A stretch of DNA of 38,093 bases, from IMG/VR virus record IMGVR_UViG_3300042879_002873, positions 1-38,093 of that record; one strand, given 5' to 3'. Position numbers and translations under genes: made by a program. Below the pieces are notes generated by a model. That model did not search any database. It was not told the DNA's origin and saw only the letters and a program-made list of their open reading frames with translations. Every line of letters begins with the position of its first letter. The first letter of the stretch is position 1. Shown here in pieces: positions 28,003-36,569 of the stretch. This stretch comes from a virus.

Positions 28003-28400
28003 CGCGCCACCCCGCGCAACTTCTCAAACGTCCGCAAGCCGCCGATTCCAAGCATGGCCAGCACCAGCTCGAAAAGGTGATCAAACTGGATGGCCGGCAG
28101 GTCGGCACGGATGCCCATTACCATCAGCGCCCAGGACGCCACCGGCGCCACCACGAACGCCCAGGCCAGCCCGGCGGCACATACCCATCCGATTGATGGC
28201 CGCCACCCGGCCACGAATACGCTGGAATGCCCGGCCTCAATCTTATTGACCTCGACTTGTGCCATTGCAGCCGCGTTGGCCGCTGTCACAAGCTGCTGTT
28301 CCATCTCGGCCTTGGCCTTTTCAGCCGCCGCGCGGTCAGGGATTAGCCGGTCAATCAGCGTGCCTAGCGCGGGCAGTAGGGCGGTCACTACGGGGATCAT
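27999..28400 (-). CDS. Holin-like protein (3TM family), 133 aa
   Basis: A 133-residue protein. The N-terminal half is helical (AAEKAKAEMEQQLVTAANAA, about 25-55). Two to three hydrophobic segments follow (GWVCAAGLAWAFVVAPVASW, about 71-90, and LFELVLAMLGIGGLRTFEK). The VFVAGWRPSIGWVC motif is characteristic of the 3-TM holin family also used in gene-transfer agents. It precedes the endolysin and should permit its escape to the peptidoglycan. Confidence 0.8.
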   Translation of the reverse strand: MIPVVTALLPALGTLIDRLIPDRAAAEKAKAEMEQQLVTAANAAAMAQVEVNKIEAGHSSVFVAGWRPSIGWVCAAGLAWAFVVAPVASWALMVMGIRADLPAIQFDHLFELVLAMLGIGGLRTFEKLRGVAR

Positions 28401-28411
28401 GGGTCAATCCT

Positions 28412-28699
28412 TCATCGTTGCACTTTGGGGAACGGCCCGCCCTGGATCATAAAGCCTTCCAGCGTGGCCATGATCGGCTTTTCAGCTTCAGTCAATTCTT
28501 CCGGGCGCTTTGCCAGCATGGCCCGCAGCGCGTTGCCCTGCTCGCGCATGGTTGGCGCCATTGGCCCGGCCTGCTGCATGACCGGATAACGCTCGCCGCG
28601 CATGTCCGGCGTGCCCATCAGGATACGCGCCAGCATTTCGCAATCCTCATTGCTCATAGGGCCGCGCGATTTCAGCGCGGCGGCCATGGGGTCATTCAT
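28412..28699 (-). CDS. Hypothetical late protein, 95 aa
   Basis: A 95-residue Met-rich, helical protein (MNDPMAAALKSRGPMSNEDC). It lies inside the lysis cassette, overlapping the upstream holin-like gene by 8 bp. The C-terminal part reads AEKPIMATLEGFMIQGGPFP. It has no membrane segment. It may be a cytosolic lysis regulator, such as an antiholin partner, but that is speculation. Confidence 0.55.
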   Translation of the reverse strand: MNDPMAAALKSRGPMSNEDCEMLARILMGTPDMRGERYPVMQQAGPMAPTMREQGNALRAMLAKRPEELTEAEKPIMATLEGFMIQGGPFPKVQR

Positions 28700-28985
28700 T
28701 GCCGGCGCGCTTCTTTAGCCAATTGATGATGAATGCCATCATGACTGCGCTCCCAATATGCCCAGCGACGGAAGCGCAAGCTGCGATTGCCAGGGGATGC
28801 GTCCAGCCTGCCATGATTGCAATGCCGCCGCCGATCACCCCGCAAGAAATGGCGCTTGGCGTTTCCAATGCGACCAACTTCCAATTCAAGCGCCGGCGCT
28901 CGTTTTTCAATTCCCGCCCAAGCGCCGCAATCCATCCTGACGCGGCGGCGAGCATGACGCTGATGAACATTTCTTCTTTGTTCAT
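28692..28985 (-). CDS. Holin-like membrane protein (LydA / holin 3_3 type), 97 aa
   Basis: A 97-residue protein from ATG 28985 (ATGA overlap). It has three probable membrane segments: about 7-22 (FISVMLAAASGWIAAL), 46-65 (SAISCGVIGGGIAIMAGW) and 70-90 (AIAACASVAGHIGSAVMM). A basic loop (RELKNERRRLNWK) lies between the first two. This matches the holin 3_3/LydA type. It ends in a basic tail (WLKKRAGNE). Confidence 0.7.
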   Translation of the reverse strand: MNKEEMFISVMLAAASGWIAALGRELKNERRRLNWKLVALETPSAISCGVIGGGIAIMAGWTHPLAIAACASVAGHIGSAVMMAFIINWLKKRAGNE

Positions 28986-29197
28986 CGGAACGGCCAAAAC
29001 GGCAGGAGCTTAATGGCCAGCACGGTTATGGCGCTTGTCAGGCCCGCCACCGCAACAATCACGCGCCAGCTTCCCTTTGCTTGGTCAAGCATTGTCCGAA
29101 CAGCGCGCATGTCTTCCGCTATTGCGGTAACTTGCTTTTGCAGGCTGATCACTTCAGCCTCAAGCCTACCGAAGTCGCGGGGATCAATCGGTGCCAT
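28982..29197 (-). CDS. XhlA-like lysis protein, 71 aa
   Basis: A 71-residue protein from ATG 29197, overlapping the fibre stop (TAATG). Residues 8-42 form a coiled coil (GRLEAEVISLQKQVTAIAED). The C-terminal membrane segment is VIVAVAGLTSAITVLAIKLL (about 48-67), ending WPFR. This topology, N-terminal coiled coil plus one C-terminal membrane helix, is that of XhlA/hemolysin-type phage lysis proteins. It is probably an accessory to the holin. Confidence 0.7.
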   Translation of the reverse strand: MAPIDPRDFGRLEAEVISLQKQVTAIAEDMRAVRTMLDQAKGSWRVIVAVAGLTSAITVLAIKLLPFWPFR

Positions 29198-30009
29198 TAT
29201 ACAACCCGCCAAACAAAACCGATCCAATTTTGCCCGGCAGCGGCAGTCCCAACTGTTGTGCCAGCCGCCGCTTCGCCAGCCGAAAAATCAGATATAACCC
29301 CGGAATTTAATCTCAATAAAAAATAAGACCAGCGGCCTCCCGCTGGCAAAACGGCGGCAGCACCAATCGCAAAATTTTGCGCCACCCAATACCCAACGCC
29401 AGCCGTGTTTTGTGGGATCGCTGGCGCCCCAATCGTGGATCGTGCTGCGGCACTGTCTGCCGAAGCTGCAAGCGTAGCGCCTAAGCCGCTTTGTGCATTG
29501 ATTAGCCTAAACCGCGTGCCGTCGTAAATCACAGTCACAATTGCACTCGCGGGCAAATCTCCTGCAATTAGCGCCACCGTGCCATTGCCTTTATTCAGCG
29601 CCACCGCGCCAAGGCTGTTGATGTTCAACGTGACCGCGCCAGTATTGGCCGCGCTGCTGATAAAACGAAATTCCTGCCCACCGCCGTATGCCGCCAAGGG
29701 CGGATTCAAGCTGATGGTGATGGCATTGGCCGTGCCGCCCGCGGTGCCGCCCCATAAAAAGGCGCCGTTTTGCGTCTGCCCAAGCGCGGCATAATCCGTG
29801 CGGGCTGTCCCGTCCGCAACGCCCGTATGCCGGAAATTGCCCATGGGCAAGTTGGCGGTCGGGATGGTTTGGCCGTCCCGCGCGATTGACGCGGTAAGGG
29901 CCTGCGCCATGTCGTTAAGGTCAGAATTGACTGACGTGGCAAGGATAGTCGTGCCGGAGACGTAATCAGATTGGGGGCGCGTGTAAGTGCCTGATCCATT
30001 GCGGGGCAT
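29197..30009 (-). CDS. Tail fibre protein, 270 aa
   Basis: A 270-residue fibre from ATG 30009, with GGAGA about 9 bases upstream. The N-terminal virion-attachment part reads MPRNGSGTYTRPQSDYVSGT then SVNSDLNDMAQALTASIARD, and NLPMGNFRHTGVADGTARTD follows. This is a common N-terminus for tail fibres of short-tailed phages. The C-terminal 150 residues are Ala/Gly/Thr/Ser-rich beta structure, probably trimeric. It lies between the ejection proteins and the lysis cassette. It likely recognises the host receptor. Confidence 0.82.
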   Translation of the reverse strand: MPRNGSGTYTRPQSDYVSGTTILATSVNSDLNDMAQALTASIARDGQTIPTANLPMGNFRHTGVADGTARTDYAALGQTQNGAFLWGGTAGGTANAITISLNPPLAAYGGGQEFRFISSAANTGAVTLNINSLGAVALNKGNGTVALIAGDLPASAIVTVIYDGTRFRLINAQSGLGATLAASADSAAARSTIGAPAIPQNTAGVGYWVAQNFAIGAAAVLPAGGRWSYFLLRLNSGVISDFSAGEAAAGTTVGTAAAGQNWIGFVWRVV

Positions 30010-30058
30010 GGGCGGGTTTCTCCATGACAAAAGGGGCGCAACCGGGTATGGTGCGGGG

Positions 30059-30265
30059 ATGGATTATGCTGTCGGATGGCGGTGTTTTATCGCCTGCATT
30101 GCGGGATCAGCCGCTTGGCTGTTGTTTCCGCCTACTGAAAACCCAATCGAACGATTGGCGTTTTCCCTTATTTGCGGTTTTGGTGCCGCTTGGCTTGCTG
30201 GCAAGCTATGGTCAGGGCTGGACCGCGTAGGCCGCGCCTTGTTGGCCCGTCAGCGCCGAGATTAA
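30059..30265 (+). CDS. Possible small membrane protein on opposite strand, 68 aa
   Basis: A 68-residue plus-strand frame with GGGG just upstream of ATG 30059. It has two hydrophobic segments (about 7-26, WRCFIACIAGSAAWLLFPP, and 32-53, RLAFSLICGFGAAWLAGKLW) and a basic tail (RVGRALLARQRRD). The gap between the two flanking minus-strand genes is about 200 bp, unusually large here, and the frame fills it. It overlaps the last 54 bp of the ejection protein gene. It may be a late-inserted superinfection-exclusion type gene, or chance. Confidence 0.45.
   Translation: MDYAVGWRCFIACIAGSAAWLLFPPTENPIERLAFSLICGFGAAWLAGKLWSGLDRVGRALLARQRRD
30137..30158 (-). terminator. Possible weak terminator in fibre leader
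   Basis: Read leftward, CCAATCG and CGATTGG form a short stem with a small loop, followed by GTTTTC. It lies between the ejection-protein stop and the fibre start. The short stem and impure T-run make it a weak candidate. It is inside the possible plus-strand gene, which complicates the reading. Confidence 0.3.
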
Positions 30266-31990
30266 GGCAGGCGTCACGCGCGGGCCGTTTTGAATTGCCT
30301 GATTGCGTAGGTATGCCTGCCCGGCTTCCGAGTTCATCAGCGCCTGCACAATGCGCGGAAGGAACATAGAAGATGCCGCGCCGGCAAGGCCACCAATCGG
30401 ACCTCCCGCCATGGTGCCGCCAATGCCACCGGCTGCCGCCAATTGGCCGGTAAGCAAGGCATTGGCCATGTTGTTGCCAGCCGTGCCGGTATCCGGCGGC
30501 GGACGAAGGACGCTTTGGCCAATGCGCGCCAATTCGTTCAGATCGCCGCGCCCGAAAGCATACCCGCCGCCCGTAGATTGATTGACCGCGCCACGTAAAG
30601 CCAATGGCGAGATCCTGCCTGTAGCGGCGGCTTCACCAGCGCCACCAGCGGCGCGGGATATAACCATCAGGTTTGCATAATCCCGGCGAAGCTGATCCCA
30701 CGCGGCGGCATCTTCCGGGCTTATGCTGTTATCCATTGCGGTGCGCAGCGTGTCGCGAAGATCACCAAGCGCCGCGCGCAAGTCGCCGTTGCTGGTGCTT
30801 CGCATAGATCGCCCAAGCGCGCTGTCCAGCATTCGATAGGATGCGCCAGGAATAACCGGATTAGGCGCTGTTTGCCCCGGCGCCAATGGCGCACCACCGG
30901 AGGAAGGTGGCGCCACCATCATGCCGCGCAATTGTTCAATGCGGGATTTGACCGGGCCGGCCAATTCGGCAGGAATAAACCGCAAGCTGTCTTCAATCTG
31001 CGCCAACCGGTTTTGCAAGTCAGGCGTGACGTTAAGCGTATTGCGATTGGCGATACTTTCAAACTCAGAACCAAGTTTTGACCGAATTGCGTTTAACGTA
31101 TCGGGGGAAGTATCGCCCGCCGCCGTGCCAGTGCGGCGCATAACGGCGCGCGTGAAGGCGTCTTCCGATCTCTCCCTAATGGCTCGCTGTCTTGCGCCAG
31201 TGAAGGGCAATTGCTCAAGGCGTCCTTCAAGGTTTTTCAGGAAACGGCTTCCGGTTGCCTGCCCCGCCGTTACGGGGATATTTTCACGCTCCGCCGCTGC
31301 TACCAATGCGCGATACTCAGCATTGCCCTGTTGCTGGATAGGCGTGATCAAGCGCGCGCCAGTTGCCGCTACGGTTGGCACCGCCAAGGCCGTAGCAAGC
31401 GCCGCTAAGGGGCTATCGGTTGCCTCACCTACTGCGCCCGCCGCTGTCCCGGCTACGGTCTGTAGCGCAGGCTGGGACGCCATCACGGTTGCCGCGCGAT
31501 TGACCAAAGAAGGCGCCACGCCCGCCGCAGGGGCGGTTGCAGCCGCCACGCGGCCGGCAGGGATAAGCATAGTGCCGACATCAACAAGCCCCTTGCCCGC
31601 GCCGCGCGCTGCAAGTTCTGCCGTGCCTTCGGGCGCAGGAGCCGCGCCTATTGTTGCTTCTAGGCCTTGCTCAATACCGCGCGTGTAAGCGCCCTCTGGC
31701 ATGGCTGGCAGGCCAGCCGCGCGTAATCCGCGATTGTAAAGGTCAGGCAGCGCGCCCACGACTTGACCAAGCCGCTCATTGAACCCGGCGCCCAATTGCC
31801 CCGCCAAGCGCGCGGCTCTTTCGCCAAAGCCTCGCTGTGGTGGCGATGTAAGATGCCGCAAAATATCCGCGTCAGAATGCCCGGCTTGCCGCGCTGCAGC
31901 AACGTCAAATTTGCGCTCTTGCGCCAGAAAATCAACAATTTCAGGATCAGAATACCCGGCTTTCCGGGCGCCTTGCACATCAAACGCCAT
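30212..31990 (-). CDS. DNA-ejection / internal virion protein, 592 aa
   Basis: A 592-residue protein from ATG 31990 (AAGG 8-9 bases upstream; a TTG at 31996 is possible). The N-terminus has two short repeats, GARKAGYSDPEIVDFLAQ and AARQAGHSDADILRHLTS, seen in phage ejection proteins. Long Ala-rich helices follow, with a Gly/Ala-rich hydrophobic stretch near the C-terminus (about 520-560, LAAAGGIGGTMAGGPIGGLA) that could cross membranes. This is the layout of P22 gp16-like proteins, packed in the capsid and released into the host with the DNA. No lysozyme motif is recognised. Confidence 0.72.
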   Translation of the reverse strand: MAFDVQGARKAGYSDPEIVDFLAQERKFDVAAARQAGHSDADILRHLTSPPQRGFGERAARLAGQLGAGFNERLGQVVGALPDLYNRGLRAAGLPAMPEGAYTRGIEQGLEATIGAAPAPEGTAELAARGAGKGLVDVGTMLIPAGRVAAATAPAAGVAPSLVNRAATVMASQPALQTVAGTAAGAVGEATDSPLAALATALAVPTVAATGARLITPIQQQGNAEYRALVAAAERENIPVTAGQATGSRFLKNLEGRLEQLPFTGARQRAIRERSEDAFTRAVMRRTGTAAGDTSPDTLNAIRSKLGSEFESIANRNTLNVTPDLQNRLAQIEDSLRFIPAELAGPVKSRIEQLRGMMVAPPSSGGAPLAPGQTAPNPVIPGASYRMLDSALGRSMRSTSNGDLRAALGDLRDTLRTAMDNSISPEDAAAWDQLRRDYANLMVISRAAGGAGEAAATGRISPLALRGAVNQSTGGGYAFGRGDLNELARIGQSVLRPPPDTGTAGNNMANALLTGQLAAAGGIGGTMAGGPIGGLAGAASSMFLPRIVQALMNSEAGQAYLRNQAIQNGPRVTPALISALTGQQGAAYAVQP

Positions 31991-31996
31991 GACCAA

Positions 31997-33754
31997 TCAC
32001 CTTTGGAAAGAGGAAAGGGGCGGGCGGGCCGTGCCGGGCGCCGCATTGCCGGGCTGGGCATTACGCGGATCAGGCGTTACGCCAGGTCGGGGCGCGGTCC
32101 AATCTATTTCAGGCATCCCGGCGGCGGCCCTCACGCGATTTGCGCCGCGTGTCGCAAAGCCTGCAAATTCGTCAAGCATTGCGTTGTAAGCGTCCATATT
32201 CGTGAGAACGCCGGTTATGCTTGCCGGGCGTCGCAACATTTGCTCAATCATCACGTTTTCACCGGGCTGCAAGACGCCGGTATTCAGCAAGCTTTCGTCG
32301 CGCATTGCCATTTTCAAAAGCTCATACGCTGATGTAAGCCTTTGGCCTTCTGCATCGCGCGGATTGAATGCTTGCAAGCCAGTTCTTCCACGAAACGGCT
32401 CAAGCGCTTGGCGAAAATTATTGATGGCGTCCAAAACGCGGCCTGTCCCGACAACGGCAGTGCGCGCGGCTTCGGTTGCCTGTGAGGAAGGACGCTCCGG
32501 CCTCACTTGCGTTGTGGTCACATTACCGCCACCCGGAAGAGCAATTCGGCTTTGCTCACCAACCATCGGCGGCATAGCAGTTGCATCGCCAGCGCGCGGC
32601 ATGACACCGGGCGCGGCGGGGGGCGCAATGGGCGCGGCAGGCGCGGGCATTTCTTGCGGCATGACAGGCGGCGCCATGCCAGCGCGCGGGCCTTGCACCA
32701 TAGGCGCGGGCGCGGCCATGTCGGGCATGGGCAGCCCAGGCGCGGCGGCTGGCACCGTGGCGCCACCACCCGCGCGGCGGAGTTGCCCGGCTGCCAAGGC
32801 GCGTTGCACAAAGTCAGGCATGGTCAGCGCTGGCACCGTTACCGCTCGACCGCTCTCTTGATCAAAATACGATTGCGGGCGCTGAGAAATGGAATAAGCC
32901 ATTTCAAAACGACGCTCTTGTTCAGGCGTCAGCGTCCCGGCTTCATACCCCGGCGCCAAGTCCGCAAGCAGGGCAGAAGCGTTTGCCGGCGTAAGGCTTG
33001 CCATAGTTTCACGCGCGGGCGCAGCCGGCGGCGCACTATAGCCCTGCACCGGGCGAATGGTGCCGCGATTGCCAACTTGCACCATCACGCGCTGGCCGCT
33101 TGCATCCGTCATTTCAGTAGGCTGGCCAAAACTCTCGCGCCCCGCCGCAGCGGTTGCCCTTGCCGCCGATGCGCGCTGCAAGGTCATTTGTTCCTGAAAC
33201 CGCCGCTCGGCGCGGTCGTCGTCAATGGACCGCCGTGCGCCAGCCGCCGCAAGCCTTACGCTCTGGTTTGGCGATGCCTCAAGCCTCTGCAACACGTCAA
33301 GGTTGATTTCCTGCCCATTGGCAAGCCGCACCATGCGCGGCGCGGGCGGTTCCGGCATTTGCGCGGGCGGTTGCGCGGGCGCTGTGACCGGCATAGCCAT
33401 ACCACCGGTAGGCGCAGGCTGCCCGGTCATTTCAGGGTTAGGGATAGGCGGCGGCAGGCTGCCCGGCGTAACCGGCGCAGGGCCACCCGGCTCGGCAGGC
33501 GCAGGCCCTCGCCCATACAATGCCGCAATCTGCGCGTCCGCCGTTTCGCGATCTTCGCGCATCAAACGGTCAATCCGCCGGTTTTCAAGGCCAGCCATAA
33601 CCCCGCCGATCAGCGCCGTGCCCATTTGCGCTAGACCGCCCGCATGACCGCCCACGTTGCGCGGCTTTAGGCTATCGGCAAGCAATTGATCGGACAGCCG
33701 CCCACGGCGCAGCGCCAGCGCAAGCGCGGGATTGGATGCGTAGGATTCAGACAT
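31997..33754 (-). CDS. Internal virion protein, Pro/Ala-rich, 585 aa
   Basis: A 585-residue protein starting MSESYASNPALALALRRGRL. The N-terminal 75 residues are helical with a Gly/Met stretch. Long Pro/Ala/Met-rich linkers occupy about 80-140 and 325-420. The C-terminal 150 residues form a helical domain (AINNFRQALEPFRGRTGLQA, MRDESLLNTGVLQPGENVMI). The position among ejection genes suggests a P22 gp20/gp7-type role in DNA entry. Low-complexity linkers are typical of proteins that unfold to pass the portal. Confidence 0.65.
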   Translation of the reverse strand: MSESYASNPALALALRRGRLSDQLLADSLKPRNVGGHAGGLAQMGTALIGGVMAGLENRRIDRLMREDRETADAQIAALYGRGPAPAEPGGPAPVTPGSLPPPIPNPEMTGQPAPTGGMAMPVTAPAQPPAQMPEPPAPRMVRLANGQEINLDVLQRLEASPNQSVRLAAAGARRSIDDDRAERRFQEQMTLQRASAARATAAAGRESFGQPTEMTDASGQRVMVQVGNRGTIRPVQGYSAPPAAPARETMASLTPANASALLADLAPGYEAGTLTPEQERRFEMAYSISQRPQSYFDQESGRAVTVPALTMPDFVQRALAAGQLRRAGGGATVPAAAPGLPMPDMAAPAPMVQGPRAGMAPPVMPQEMPAPAAPIAPPAAPGVMPRAGDATAMPPMVGEQSRIALPGGGNVTTTQVRPERPSSQATEAARTAVVGTGRVLDAINNFRQALEPFRGRTGLQAFNPRDAEGQRLTSAYELLKMAMRDESLLNTGVLQPGENVMIEQMLRRPASITGVLTNMDAYNAMLDEFAGFATRGANRVRAAAGMPEIDWTAPRPGVTPDPRNAQPGNAAPGTARPPLSSFQR

Positions 33755-33757
33755 GGA

Positions 33758-34603
33758 TTAATTCCTTGCCGCTGGCTGACCAGGCGCTGGCTGGCGCCCC
33801 ATACCGCCATAGGTTGCGTATTGCGCCCCACCACCAAGCGCAGCCGATCCCAGGCTATACATGCCCGCAAGCTGCGTCTGATATGCTTGGTTCCGCGCGT
33901 TAAACGCGTTGTTCAAAGACGCCTGCCGCATCGCCTCGGCCTGCATGTAATCGGTCGGCGCCACGCTGGTCTGCGGCGTGTTCACAAAGCTAGGCGCCTG
34001 CACTTGCTGACCGGTCAGCAGCGCCGCCGCCTCGTTCAAGGGGCTGGCGCGCTCGGTCAGGATTTCATTGATTGCCTGCCCGCGCCCCTGCAACAACAAT
34101 TGGTTGTAGGCGTCATTCTCGGCCTCGCCAATGCTGCGCATTGCCACGTCATAGGCTTGCGTGCCAGGCATTAAGCCTTGCTGGCGCAGGCGCGTGTCCA
34201 TAGCGTTGCGTCGTTCTGCCAAAACCGGGTTAAGCCGCCGGCTGCCCAGTTCCATCAAACGGCCTTCAACGGCTTCGTTGTTCAGGCTCAGCGGCGTTGC
34301 CAGTCTTTCCCGCACGGACTGAAGCTGTTGCACCCCGGCTTGTCCGTAGATGTCTTGCGCCTGCCGCGACAAGTCCAAGGCGCGTTGTTCTTCCGGCGCC
34401 AAGGATTGCACCGCTTCAAAGCGCGGCGTGCCGTCTGCCCAAGTGCCGATCTGGTTGAATTGCAAACTGCCGTAGGGGTCGCGCTGGTTGATGGCGTTTA
34501 GGCCAAATTGCGTGATGGCCGTTTCGCGGTTTGCCTTTGCAGCCGCCGCCGTTGTCGCAGCCGGATCGGGCGCGGCAGGCGCCTTTGGTGCTTTCTTGCC
34601 CAT
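33758..34603 (-). CDS. Internal virion protein / DNA-ejection component, 281 aa
   Basis: A 281-residue protein from ATG 34603 (AAAGGA upstream). It begins MGKKAPKAPAAPDPAATTAA. The sequence INQRDPYGSLQFNQIGTWAD and the helical repeats with LDLSRQAQDIYGQAGVQQLQ are typical of the first ejection protein in podovirus operons. The C-terminal 40 residues are Gly/Gln/Ala/Tyr-rich. It is encoded between the GNAT-like gene and the two larger ejection proteins. It may be equivalent to P22 gp7 by position. Confidence 0.65.
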   Translation of the reverse strand: MGKKAPKAPAAPDPAATTAAAAKANRETAITQFGLNAINQRDPYGSLQFNQIGTWADGTPRFEAVQSLAPEEQRALDLSRQAQDIYGQAGVQQLQSVRERLATPLSLNNEAVEGRLMELGSRRLNPVLAERRNAMDTRLRQQGLMPGTQAYDVAMRSIGEAENDAYNQLLLQGRGQAINEILTERASPLNEAAALLTGQQVQAPSFVNTPQTSVAPTDYMQAEAMRQASLNNAFNARNQAYQTQLAGMYSLGSAALGGGAQYATYGGMGRQPAPGQPAARN

Positions 34604-34605
34604 TC

Positions 34606-35034
34606 TCAATTCCTTTTGGCGAATAGCCGTTCAAAGTCGCGGCGCATGAAACCCATCACCGCGCCATGCACGCGCGGCGAAAACCAATCGCGCAAGGTGC
34701 CTTCCTGCTTAAACCCGACACCGCGCAAAAAACGCAGCGTGCGGGCCGCGTCATGCGGCACCATGGCCGTCACCCGGCGCAATTCGCATTGCACCAAGGG
34801 ATAATGCAACAAGGCCCTAATCACCCCGCGCTGCGCCCATCGTGGCGTCACGGCGGCGATGCTCATTTCGCAATTGCCCTCGGTAAAGCCGGAATACACC
34901 GCGCCCGCCACCAAGGCCGCGCCGTCATGCACGCCAATGGCGTAACCATCGCCGGCAGTGCCCGATGCGTGGGGAATGCGCGCAAAGACCCATTCCGCAA
35001 TTGCGCGATCCTCACCAAACACAAGTTGCATCAT
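34606..35034 (-). CDS. GNAT-fold protein in tail operon, 142 aa
   Basis: A 142-residue protein with a GNAT-type N-acetyltransferase layout. A central strand (GYAIGVHDGAALVAGAVYSG) is followed by MSIAAVTPRWAQRGVIRALL, where R-x-x-x-x-RG-I resembles motif A, and then the AARTLRFLRGVGFKQEGTLR helix-strand typical of this fold's end. Similar proteins occur in tail regions of many short-tailed phages, and the substrate is unknown. It overlaps the gp10-like stop by ATGA. It could modify a virion protein or a host target. Confidence 0.7.
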   Translation of the reverse strand: MMQLVFGEDRAIAEWVFARIPHASGTAGDGYAIGVHDGAALVAGAVYSGFTEGNCEMSIAAVTPRWAQRGVIRALLHYPLVQCELRRVTAMVPHDAARTLRFLRGVGFKQEGTLRDWFSPRVHGAVMGFMRRDFERLFAKRN

Positions 35035-36569
35035 AGCCCCAAGGCTTGCGCTGGTTCAAACACGATATCAAAGGCGGAAAGCTGCATAGTGAAGCCGCGC
35101 GTCTGCCCGGCCATCCGCACCGCCCCCACATAGCCGATCTTGCCAAGCGAAACCCATGGGCGGATCGTTTGCGTGCCGCCCCATGACGAAACATCCCACA
35201 CCGCGCTATCCCACAAGGCGGAAGTGTTGGTAAAGGACGGGACATTCTGCGCCGGCTGGTCACCATAATCCACGTCAAGCGCGATGCTGGCGTTAGGGTT
35301 ATCGGTCGCCTGGATCAACGGTCGCAGCAAGGTGAAGCGCTTTAACCGGCTTGGCACCTTGAAATCAGAAAAGGCAGTTTTCAAACCCCAGGCAATATCG
35401 TTGCCATTGTCACTTGTGCCGAAATCAGCCCGATACACAATGCCGCCGGCCTGCCCGCCGAAATACAGATTGCCTTGCCACGTCGCCCAACACGCCGCGT
35501 TGTGATTGGTGTAGCGGCACCAGGCGCCGGAGAGCGTGTTCATCACGTATTGAATGGCCACGGTTGTGCTGATCGGCACGTTCACAATCACCCGATGGCC
35601 CTCGGGAAACACCGTTAGGGACCATCCGAAGTTGCTGCCGTATTGCTGGACCGCTTCCGTAAATAGGCGCGTGATCTTGTCAGTGACGGAAGTGCGCGCC
35701 ACCACGCTGCGATCAAGGCCAAGCGCTTGCGTCAGGCTCACAACGCCGTCCACATTCATCAACGCAAAATCGCCGCCGGTCTGAATGAAGAACCGCCGGC
35801 CAATCGGCGCGCCAAGCAAAAACACACCCTGAAGCTCAAACGTTGTGGGGTTTGCCGGGTCAGTGCCGCGATACAAAGCCAATTCGCCGCGCGTGGAAAT
35901 GAAGCCTATGTAATCCTCAAGGCCTACGGCGGAACTGTCAAAGGTCGGGGCAATGATGCCCGCGATAGCGCCACCATGGCGCCAGACGCCGCCCAGGTCA
36001 ATCGCATTGGCCGCGCCCGAAATCGCGTCAGTCGCCAGATACCAAGCCTTCGTGGTGCCTTGCTCGCCAAACCAAACCCGGCGCTTCCATGTGGTGACGC
36101 AAAACAGATTGGCAGCCGTGACGCCCGTGATTGTTTGCGTCGCCCATGTGGTGCCGTTCCATGTGCGGACCCCATCGGCGCCATTGACCGCAATCAGGAA
36201 GCTTGCCGCCGTATTGGTGAAATTAACAAATTGAAACCGGTTATTGCCGAGGCCCGTTACCAGCGCCGTCCCCACCGCGCCCGCGCTGGATGCGTCAAAG
36301 ATGCTACCATTCGCCACCGCGAAAAGCTTAGGCGTCGGGCCGTTGTAATCCATTAGGGTCTCGACGGCGCCGGTCATGCCTGTTGCGTGCGATGTGTAGC
36401 CGCGCCGCACTTCCACCCAAGACCGCTCGGGGAAGATGTTGTCCAAGATCAGCGCATCGCTGGCAGGCATATTCGCCACGCTATCGCGCGCATTAAGGCC
36501 GCCGACCGGCGCCGGGAATTGCCGCGCCACCCCGCGCGACACGCGGGGCACCTGCCGGCGCGGCCTCAT
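35031..36569 (-). CDS. Tail hub / packaged-DNA stabilisation protein (gp10-like)
   Basis: A 512-residue beta-propeller-like protein of the P22 gp10 type, which closes the tail below the portal and keeps DNA in the head. It begins with VARQFPAPVGGLNARDSVAN and continues with ALILDNIFPERSWVEVRRGY, a pattern I know from these proteins. Repeats of short strands with Trp-Phe pairs follow (for example KRRVWFGEQGTTKAWYLATD). It overlaps gp4-like upstream and the GNAT gene downstream. The order portal-gp4-gp10 is conserved in P22-like phages, here split by the circular permutation. Confidence 0.78.
   Translation of the reverse strand: MRPRRQVPRVSRGVARQFPAPVGGLNARDSVANMPASDALILDNIFPERSWVEVRRGYTSHATGMTGAVETLMDYNGPTPKLFAVANGSIFDASSAGAVGTALVTGLGNNRFQFVNFTNTAASFLIAVNGADGVRTWNGTTWATQTITGVTAANLFCVTTWKRRVWFGEQGTTKAWYLATDAISGAANAIDLGGVWRHGGAIAGIIAPTFDSSAVGLEDYIGFISTRGELALYRGTDPANPTTFELQGVFLLGAPIGRRFFIQTGGDFALMNVDGVVSLTQALGLDRSVVARTSVTDKITRLFTEAVQQYGSNFGWSLTVFPEGHRVIVNVPISTTVAIQYVMNTLSGAWCRYTNHNAACWATWQGNLYFGGQAGGIVYRADFGTSDNGNDIAWGLKTAFSDFKVPSRLKRFTLLRPLIQATDNPNASIALDVDYGDQPAQNVPSFTNTSALWDSAVWDVSSWGGTQTIRPWVSLGKIGYVGAVRMAGQTRGFTMQLSAFDIVFEPAQALGL

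Noticed and set aside
32507-33634. Plus-strand open frame of 375 codons opposite the 585-residue internal virion gene
   Set aside because: Arg/His-rich composition typical of antisense to Ala/Pro-rich coding sequence. No ribosome site and no domain.
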